From Apoda limacodes (lineage: Eukaryota > Arthropoda > Insecta > Lepidoptera > Limacodidae), in the NCBI GenBank assembly GCA_946406115.1, contig OX291540.1, positions 9,544,563-9,608,562 on the forward strand: a stretch of DNA of 64,000 nt. The letters run 5' to 3'. Within the stretch, counting starts at the first letter, position 1. Every line of letters begins with the position of its first letter. Below, piece after piece: positions 56,240 to 64,000 of this stretch. The position numbers and the translations under genes are program-made. The notes beneath the pieces were generated by a model. The model ran no database searches. It was not told the origin of the DNA and worked only from the letters and a program-made list of their open reading frames with translations.

Positions 56240-56445
56240 ATAAGTATAACTTTTTGCCCGTAGAACCGAGGGGCGCGGGTTCGATCCCCGCACAGTACGT
56301 AATAAACATGTATGTAATAAACATTGCCTTGCATTGTAATGAACAATGTTTGCCTTGAGTCTGGGGGTTTCTATGTCTGTATTTACAAAAAAAGGATGTA
56401 AATATTTGCATCCGTTGTCTGCTATCCATAGTACATACTGCAGTC
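56240..56445 (+). mobile_element. tRNA-derived SINE, 5'-truncated
   Basis: The B box 'ggttcgatccc' (56278-56288) and the 'gaaccgaggggcgcgggttc' context mark the right half of a tRNA-like head; the A-box half is missing or unrecognisable. The body includes 'gccttgagtctgggggtttc' and 'tatgtctgtatttacaaa', matching the pattern of lepidopteran SINEs. It belongs with the copies at 9.7 and 48.0 kb. Confidence 0.65.
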
Positions 56446-57224
56446 CAGGACTATATTCATTTATTTAACGATTCTAGTTCAGTATGATTCTACATCTACG
56501 GAGACTAAGATTAAAAATCTCCTGGAGCTTCGCAGCTGTTTTCAGTCCTTCACTAATATTTCGGCCTTCAAGTAACCCCCCACAAGCAAGCAAGATCAGT
56601 GCAACAATCTAGTACTTGCGTTAGATATCCCTTGTAGATCTTACAATTTCTCCTTTTTTAGAAAATTCTTGCTCTTAAAATCTCACAATGACTGTGCTTA
56701 ATTAACTACAATAACTTATCTAAGAAATTCTCCATAAAATACTACTACTCATTGTTACTGGGGAGTTCTTCTCACTCAGCAACATCGTAAAGAATCTTCA
56801 ATTTGTCGTCGCAGAGTCTAAAGTGGTACAAGATAATCGTAAGAAGCTCTCTTTAAATCCCTAATTCTACATTATGCAATTAACTACTTCCTAAATGTTT
56901 AAGAATGGGTAGAACAGAAATCTTTGAAGAGCGGGATTTATGAATCAGCAGATTTGTAAGTAGAGTTGAAGAGTATTTTTCAAATCCCCCAAATCTATGC
57001 AACTGACGCTTCTTGTTTGATCGAGTATTTAAAATGATGTTGGAACGGTAAAGTGATTGAACCAAGAGATTTGCGGCGTGAGTATTTGTAAAGAGCTTCG
57101 TGGAATAGGCTCCAGATTTAATGTAAAAATCTTTATATGTACTAAACATACCACTAAGGATAGGTATTTGAGTTTAATAAATGGGTTGATTTTATAATGA
57201 TGGCACCATTTAAGAACAGACTTC
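56446..57224. other. Non-coding stretch, no gene recognised
   Basis: No coding signature. The minus frames at 56880-57226 carry no recognisable domain. Confidence 0.5.
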
Positions 57225-57630
57225 AAGTAATTCGACCCCTAAGGGTGTAAAATTTGGGGTTGGGCCTTTGTATAAAAACTCATTACTTGTAAATTTAAAT
57301 TTACAATAACTGGTTATTGGCCTTCTGTTTAAAAACCAAGAATGACCTTTTTTTACTGTTCCTGAAAAATCGTCCCCAAGCGAGTAGAATAGAGGATGAA
57401 ATTTTGTGTGAGAATCCGGTTATTTTTGTAAATAAAACCATTAAAATTGATATATAGACTTTCAGCTTTAAATACAGCACGACGTTTCTTGCAACATTTT
57501 TGGAAATTGTCGGCTAAGTAGATAAAATACGGTAAGAAAGAAAGATTGTACACCTACCGGGTCCAAGGCTTGATACGACCGGAAAAGCAAGATTGCGCGG
57601 GTAACACCGGGGGAAAGCAGCTAGTTTATA
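57225..57630. repeat. Dispersed repeat ('cccctaagggtg' type)
   Basis: 'aattcgacccctaagggtgt' and 'ggttgggcctttgtataaaa' at the left, and 'cgcgggtaacaccgggggaa' with 'agcagctagtttat' at the right end, resemble a widespread insect repeat. Related fragments occur at 13030, 43600 and 47940. It is non-coding. Confidence 0.5.
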
Positions 57631-60605
57631 GGTTATTGATATTAAAGCAATGTTAAAATATATTATAATGAGACAGTTTGTGATCATAAAATTAGACCTA
57701 GGCTATATTCAGCTGTTTATTCAGATAAGGTAATATCATTCATATATTTTAGGGTGATGACAGTTAAATACTGTATGTAAGAATAAGTATAATTAATATG
57801 AATAGGCATTAAATAAAGATAATATAGCTTTTATTAACTAATATTAACCTAATGCTTAAGTAATGTACCTACGTTAAAAGCTTGCGAAGGAAAGCTTCGG
57901 GGGCGTAGGCAATAACGCGGAAATTTATGATATCAATAAACTTGAACTGCAAACAATCACACATTTACCGAAGCTTTTAGTATTAAACTTATAGCACACA
58001 AAAATTGTAGAAGTCTCGTTAGGTTTATTTTATACTTTATAAAAAAATAATACTGCCAAAAAACTCGAAAATAACGAACTAATTTAGAATTAGTTTTTTT
58101 AGAAAGCTATTAGAAAACAAGTTTCTAATCGCGCACTGAGATGATATAGAACATTTTATCAACACAAATGATATTTTTTAGTTAAAAAAACAAACTTAAA
58201 TGCGTGATAGTTTGTAGCTGACCAAAATATCCTAACTCGTACAAAAATGTTTTGGTTTCTCAATTATTGACTTGGTCAAGAAAATATTCAAACGGGATAA
58301 AATCCACTGGATTTTTAAAGGGAACACCATTGTTGTATTTTATTCTATAACTTTTCATGGAGGTCTCATAGAACGTCAGTTTACTGAAATTATGATTCGC
58401 GCTTCGTTCTCGAGATTGGTGCCTGAAATTAATAATCTACTCCATGTAGTGACGCATTACTTACACCTCTTCCGCACTGTATTGAGAGTAGGTAGATTCC
58501 CCTTTTTTTTCTTTTTTCGTACCCCGCCTTAATTGTATCCAACCGTCAGACATCAGTTATTTTAGATATAAATAGCTGGAATTGACATATTTGCCTGTCT
58601 TTTGGTTTAATGCATGCGGCATTACAAAGATTATTGTGAAAGTACCAATATATTATTTAATATTTGATTTTGTTATGTACTCGTATTTTGTTCGTTTGTA
58701 TTTTCAAGTTTTATTCTTATACTACTTTATCTTATAGTCCCATGACAATGATTTTACAAATATTAAGGTTGAATTCTAAATTAACTCGATTTAAATTTAT
58801 TTTTTTCAATGAAAATGAAAAAGCAGGCATATTATTATGTATTCAAACAGCATTTTTCAGATTAGTTTTATTCACAAGTGTTGAACGCACAAACGCAAGT
58901 TTACGTACGTATTTTGTGCCTTTACTCGTACCCAGCTAGTGTACAATCTTATATTTTGCTGGTGTTATAAAACCACTTGTCGATCGACTGACCGGGGGTC
59001 ATCGGCCAACGGATAGTGCGACCATTTGCAAAGTCTAGACTTGACAGTCTGTGCTGTTGTACTTGGATTTTATTTAATGTACCTACTCGAATACATACAC
59101 TATGATAAACATGCTTAGTCCCTGCTGCTATGTTGTCGTAGCCGCTCTTTGTAATCTTAAAACTATAATAAAATAATACGCTTTTTTATATGACATGATA
59201 TATAGTTTACGTAACATGTAGGTTCATAGTTATATTTATGTGTTGGGTACCTCTTAGCATTAATTCTTAACATTAATTTAAAACTAACCGTAATGCGAAT
59301 TTATAATTGGATTTTCCTAAAAAGATTTTACAATCTCTAACATTTTTATTAGGTATCAAATGCTCTGTACGACAGATTGTGATGCGGGTTTCATTGTTTA
59401 ATATCTTTAAAGATAGCCTTCGTTAAAGACGTGTCAAAACTACTTTGAGAAGGCAACCCTCCACCTCAAACCCCTAATTAGGGCAGGTTTGAGATTACGC
59501 CCTAATATAGGGGACTTAGACCCTTTAGATACATTAGGCACGCAATTTTCGACTGTGACGCTCGCGGCTAAAATGCCTTACGCGTCCGCGAACACAGCTT
59601 ATGCAAACACATACAGAATACGACGACAGAGCCTTAGATTGGCCATTCAAGCGCGATATACCAGGTATTTAGACGCTTTGAATAGTTAGATTTTTATAAT
59701 TACAAAAGACTTTCGCAACGCCTTTGCTTTTCAGAAACGGTTGTAGATTTTTGCCAGATTTAGTTTTTAAGTGCGTTGACCTAATCCGAGGTTTGTATCC
59801 AGGACACCCTTTTGTCAACCGCCCCATTTGCAGCTCAGTGCGTGCAGCCTCAAAAGATAGTCCGCGTGTTGTTGTAAAGGTCATCTGCGGTCAACGACGG
59901 TAGATAGTAGATAGAAAAAAAAAGATAAGCCAAGATAACGACTATAGCTATTATTTAAAATTTGAAGAGAATACATATAATTAACAATAGCTAGGATCGT
60001 AAATACTATGACATACGTTTTTATATTACATTGTCTCGTGAGCCTAGAGGCAAAGCCTACGTTATAATATAATAGACACCCCAGTTTGGGCTGTGTGCTG
60101 AAGTATCAGTCAGTCAGTTTATTCTTTTATATATTATATATTTCGATAGTCAACATTATTTGCAATACTTTTTTCAATACAGTTACAAATAAAAATTAAA
60201 TAATCTTTATCAACAATTGGGATACTTCATGCGTTAATTTTGCAACTGAAGAATTAAGCAAGGAATATATTATAGTATAGTTGAATAAGCAGTAGGTAGG
60301 CAGTGAGAATGCTGAATATCGAACATGAATTTCAGCTGGTTCATTACGGATCATAACAGCCATTATTAACAAAAACAACTCATGAAGCCCTTTAATATGT
60401 TTAAGCTTTGAAAGCAAACAACGTTTTCGTATATTGTATCTTATTATAACACCGGATTTTTCCATATCTAACCACAAAAACTTGACAAGCAAATACTTTT
60501 GTATTTTTAATCAATCTTTAATATTAAACCTTTCCTTACATATTATGTATACAGCGAGCACGCGCCGCCAGACTTTTTTTTTATCAGCATGTGTTTTTGT
60601 TGCAG
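57631..60605. other. Non-coding stretch; one GC-richer open segment at 59489-59689
   Basis: The ORFs at 58272-58532 and 58664-58939 have no recognisable domain. At 59489-59689 a GC-richer frame with no ATG at its start reads 'GDLDPLDTLGTQFSTVTLAA' and 'NTYRIRRQSLRLAIQARYTR'. Its composition is exon-like, but no family is recognised. A repeat block near 60070-60130 ('cagtcagtcagtttattctt') matches 43490 inverted. Confidence 0.4.
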
Positions 60606-61289
60606 GTAATTGAACTTGATATTACAAAGAGCTTTTTCATCGAAGCTTATTTGTATGCAGATGTGGACGTGAGTAACAAAAATGAATTGCGGTTTGTTAT
60701 TCTTTTTATATCGAGTCTAAATAACACTGAGTGCGGTGTACACAAAGGGAGATCAAGTTCTGATCAAACTTAGGAGTTCGTAATAGAACTTAAAAAGTGT
60801 TTTTGATTCTAATCAATGTTGAAGAATAGTAGTAATATAATTAGAGATACTAATAAAGACCACGCTTTAAATCGGAATTCTTGAATTTGTGTTTTACTTT
60901 GACATAGTTCGTAGTCGTTGTCTCAGCTTTAAGACATCTATTGTAGGGCTATCACAATTTTATAATAATGCCCAATTTCAAGAAGATGACGTCATCTTAA
61001 TTGCATTTTTCAATCAAAGCGATGAACTTTACTATAACTAAAAATTACCATTGACAATTCATACTTTAGAATATTCGTCTATTTATACTTCTGTAATAAA
61101 GCTAGAGTTTGTTTGAACGCGCTAATATGTGACACTATCAGATGGATTTGAAAAATTCTTTGTGCATTTGAAAGCCCAATTCCTTAGCGTAAGTTTATAG
61201 GCAATATTACTTTGCGTTACAGCGCTTAGGAGCAGAGCAGTAAATTAACTCGGGCGATACCACCAGGAACTACTTACATTATTATAATT

Positions 61290-61620
61290 ACTAATCAAAA
61301 AATCTGATTTGAATTACAGTTTAAAGTTGGTGTCATGCAAGCAGAGTGTGTTATAAACTGTTACATATGTACATAGACACCAACTTCAAACTGGAATTCA
61401 GATCAGATTTATGGAAAATAGTAATTATTTTTACCTTTTTAGTACATCTTTTTGAAGCCGGTTGATTTTGTTAAAAAGTTTTTATTTTTTTTCTTTTTAG
61501 TGACGAATTGTTTTTTTTTTTCTAGTACACTAAAAACATCCATACTCGTAACAAAGTTTTATAGGATCTTCAACATAAAAGTCGTTTCACCAGTTCCAAA
61601 TTAACATTAATAATTTTTTT
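61290..61620 (-). repeat. Dispersed repeat, 'ccgacttcaaaaaaggagg' family, inverted copy with palindrome
   Basis: On the + strand the palindrome lies first (61300-61412: 'agtttaaagttggtgtcatg' and 'acaccaacttcaaactgg'). The family end block follows inverted, 'tttttgaagccggttgattt', and then 'caccagttccaaatta'. This is the mirror of 52713-53145, confirming that palindrome and repeat move together. Confidence 0.75.
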
Positions 61621-62876
61621 TTCTCCAAAAGTGTTAGTTTTAAATTCACTATAATAATATGGGACCACCTGGAAAGTATAATCATTTAAATTTTATGTAT
61701 ACAGATTGTTTTAATTTTAATTTTTGTATTCTATAACTTTTCAGAGAAAACTGAATAAAAATGTAGCCTTTACGCAAGTTTTTAGCAATATACTTAAATG
61801 ATGTTCCAACCCTCGCCTCAGCTGTTAGGCTTTCTTGTCTATACATTTAGAGTTCAAGAGATGGTCAAGTGACGTGGCTTTTAGTTTAGAAATCTAAAAG
61901 GATTATGGATTATGTACTGAAAAATAAATTCAAGTGTCTTTGATTGAGTTTAGATACAGGCTTTTAGTAGTAGAAAGTTGCTTGCAGCTGTGCTGGTTGG
62001 TGGGATTCAAATTGTTATATTGTATATTGAGATTACATTTGGCTGCCAGCTGTCATGTTACCGCTTATTACTTTAAAGGTGGTAATTTTCTTCGTATCGG
62101 ACATAATATATCGTCACTTTAGTCCAGATACAATTCATCAAAAGCATGACTAAAGTAGTTGGTGAAGAGAAGCTGTCTTTCACATTATGCTGAGGGTGTG
62201 TAGCGATCTGGTTACTCCCTGCTAGGAATAAAACCCGTAAAGATATACATACATGTCGCTTTTACAGTAGCTTATTAATCACCAGTTGATCCTTAAAGGT
62301 CCTTAATTATAAAATTTCAGAATAGGCAGACATAGTATTTCCGAAAACGTTAACGTTATTGCTATGAAAATGAAAAATGTACATAATTGCTGTTAGTATC
62401 GACACTAATATACCTATTACCTAGCATAAAGAAAACATTATTTGTTTTTGGCATTTAGTATATAAATACTGCTCTAATTTCAGAGTATCGTTTCCAGATT
62501 GTCATAAAAATTGTTTAACGGCTACTGCATTATCAAAATGGCAGTTTAAAACGGGTCACTCTGTCAGACCGTCTCTTTACAATATAGTCAGCCATGGCGC
62601 CGAAGCGCTCGATCAACCGTGGTCGATATCGGTCAAGAGGACTAAAAATAACTTTGATAGACACCGGTGTAATTTTTGTATCGCTTTTTTGCCGTGCTAA
62701 TTAAATGTAGCTGCCTCTTTGCTCCTTACTTTGACCTGGATAACGTCAATGTAGCTAGTTCCATAGACCTGACGGTATAGCTAGCTATATAGATTCATGA
62801 GTAAATTAGTATGGCTAAATATAATATTGCTCATTTAAAGTCGTAGAATGGTCCTTAAGTAAAGTACAGCCAAGTA
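61621..62876. other. Non-coding stretch, no gene recognised
   Basis: A 36-codon basic frame opens at 62594 in a good initiation context ('gccATGG', reading 'MAPKRSINRGRYRSRG'), but there is no supporting signal and it may be chance. Otherwise nothing is seen. Confidence 0.4.
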
Positions 62877-62880
62877 TAAA

Positions 62881-62994
62881 TCGCGGCGCGTAAGTTGATC
62901 CTGCGAAGTAACACATTTTTGGTTCGTTAGTACATTTGTCCGTACTGTACCTGCGCAGACGGCCGCCATTTTAGTTCAACTTACGTGGCGCGAA
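62881..62994. repeat. Short foldback element, about 115 bp
   Basis: 'tcgcggcgcgtaagttga' (62881-62898) is inverted at 62976-62993 as 'tcaacttacgtggcgcga' with three mismatches. The interior holds 'acggccgccattttag', which contains a GCCGCCATTTT core like a YY1/Pleiohomeotic site. It is probably the remains of a small terminal-inverted-repeat element. Confidence 0.6.
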
Positions 62995-63231
62995 CTATAT
63001 AGTGTTGGTATTAGTGTGATGTTTGGTATGCTTTACCAGACTACGATAATAGGAGGACAGTACATATATGTTAGTTCATCTGTTCCCTCATATCTAATGT
63101 AGGTATTTATCATAATTGAACAAATAAGATATTGTTAGAAGTGTTTTGATGAATCTCTAGTTATAAGCTATGTGATGAAACTAGTGAGTCTGTTCATGAG
63201 TTGTCTCATGCATAGGTATGTTATGCTTTTA

Positions 63232-63450
63232 AACCGACTTCAAAAAAGGAGGAGGTTCTCAATTCGGTAGTTTATATATTTTTTTTGTATGTTCGGTCAT
63301 ATATAGATATATTTTTTTTCTTTAAAAGGGTATACTTCCGGAGTATTTCCATATTAATGTAGTGAATTTTAAACTGTTGATCCAAAAAAATAATTGGTGT
63401 TAAGTTGGAACTGGTAAAACGCCTTTTATGTTGATGATTGTAGTATATCG
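63232..63450 (+). repeat. Dispersed repeat, 'ccgacttcaaaaaaggagg' family
   Basis: The copy starts 'aaaccgacttcaaaaaagga' and contains 'ggaactggtaaaacgccttt' and 'tatgttgatgattgtagtat'. The 3' part is cut short compared with the copy at 52713. It gives the cleanest start sequence of the family in this window. Confidence 0.75.
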
Positions 63451-63944
63451 ATGTGGATGATTGTCTTATATTGTCTAGCGACGATTCCAGTAGGAGTCGT
63501 TAAAAGTCGCTACTTGCGATTATTTAAATTCTAAAGTGTGCACTAATAACATGGTTCTATTTTCTCACACGGTAAACTCCACTGCGTTCGCTCGGTTGGA
63601 TACTACTTCTATAAATAGCCCGTGTAAAATCCACATGTCTGCCAACAAAATATAACCGCCCAGTGGGAGTACTGGGTCACAAATCTCCGTCGTACGCGGG
63701 TGCAATTACACCAGCGTTTAAGGAATCAAGGTTAATGCAATATTTGTGAATAAAAACAAACTTAATGATTTTATATCGAACTGGAGGTAGGTACTACTAT
63801 CACAAAATTTGTGCTACTACTACGTTGTTCAAGTATCGCGTTCTGTATCAAATTAGTGTTGAAAGTGAAATAATAATTAATTATTTTTCTTAATTCAACG
63901 GTTTTAAGTAATTACAGATTCTTTTAAGATTTATTAGGTACTTA

Positions 63945-64000
63945 CGTTTTTCGGGTTCTGTACCCAAAGGGTGCCAACGTAGCCCTATTACTAAGCCTAG
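63945..64000 (+). repeat. Dispersed repeat, 'agggttccgtaccc' family, cut by the window edge
   Basis: 'ttttcgggttctgtacccaa' and 'gccctattactaagcctag' match the start of the family copy at 4072. The copy continues beyond the end of the window. Confidence 0.7.

Noticed and set aside
1..64000. A novel multi-gene defence or biosynthetic system
   Set aside because: No clustered non-transposon genes exist in the window. All confident coding sequence belongs to mobile elements.

Overview
This window looks like nuclear DNA of an insect, most likely a moth or butterfly (Lepidoptera). It is AT-rich, has no compact gene arrangement, and is full of short dispersed repeats of the kind common in lepidopteran genomes: copies around 'agggttccgtaccc', copies around 'ccgacttcaaaaaaggagg', 'attataaatgcgaaag' repeats, tRNA-derived SINEs and LINE 3' tails. 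This attribution rests on pattern recognition and was not checked against a database. No complete host gene could be identified. The window is probably intergenic or lies within one or more very large introns. A juxtaposed acceptor/donor at about 17.35 kb, which matches the recursive-splicing ratchet signal, would fit a giant intron on the + strand.

The protein-coding content is mobile-element sequence. (1) A decayed RTE-type LINE at 26.03-27.98 kb (+) carries endonuclease and reverse transcriptase pieces. (2) A 5'-truncated but otherwise well-preserved Jockey-type LINE at 30.96-32.29 kb (+) has a poly-A tail and a likely 8-bp target-site duplication. (3) A complete-length but broken Ty3/Gypsy LTR retrotransposon at 38.61-43.45 kb (-) has short LTRs, an intact gag ORF and a disrupted pol. 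Inside its pol, the segment between protease and reverse transcriptase is replaced by a piece of an unrelated non-LTR reverse transcriptase.

Non-autonomous elements are frequent. A 602-bp PIF/Harbinger-like element at 10.9-11.5 kb has a TTA target duplication and a relic MADF domain. A foldback element at 14.84-15.24 kb has arms of about 175 bp. Two related 'actagcgccg' foldback elements lie at 24.0 and 28.8 kb. A possible Harbinger nuclease relic is at 34 kb, with an inverted relative at 34.8-35.1 kb. Three tRNA-derived SINEs are at 9.7, 48.0 and 56.3 kb.

A few small non-repeat candidates are worth testing: a cysteine-rich exon-like segment at 30.1 kb (-), a signal-peptide-like ORF at 45.7 kb (-) with an inverted partial copy beside it, a 37-codon transmembrane smORF at 49.5 kb (+), and a CpG-rich patch with an overlapping CRE and E-box at 50.1 kb. 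None of these is established as a gene. I found no CRISPR array, operon, rRNA gene, intact tRNA gene or coherent novel multi-gene system.
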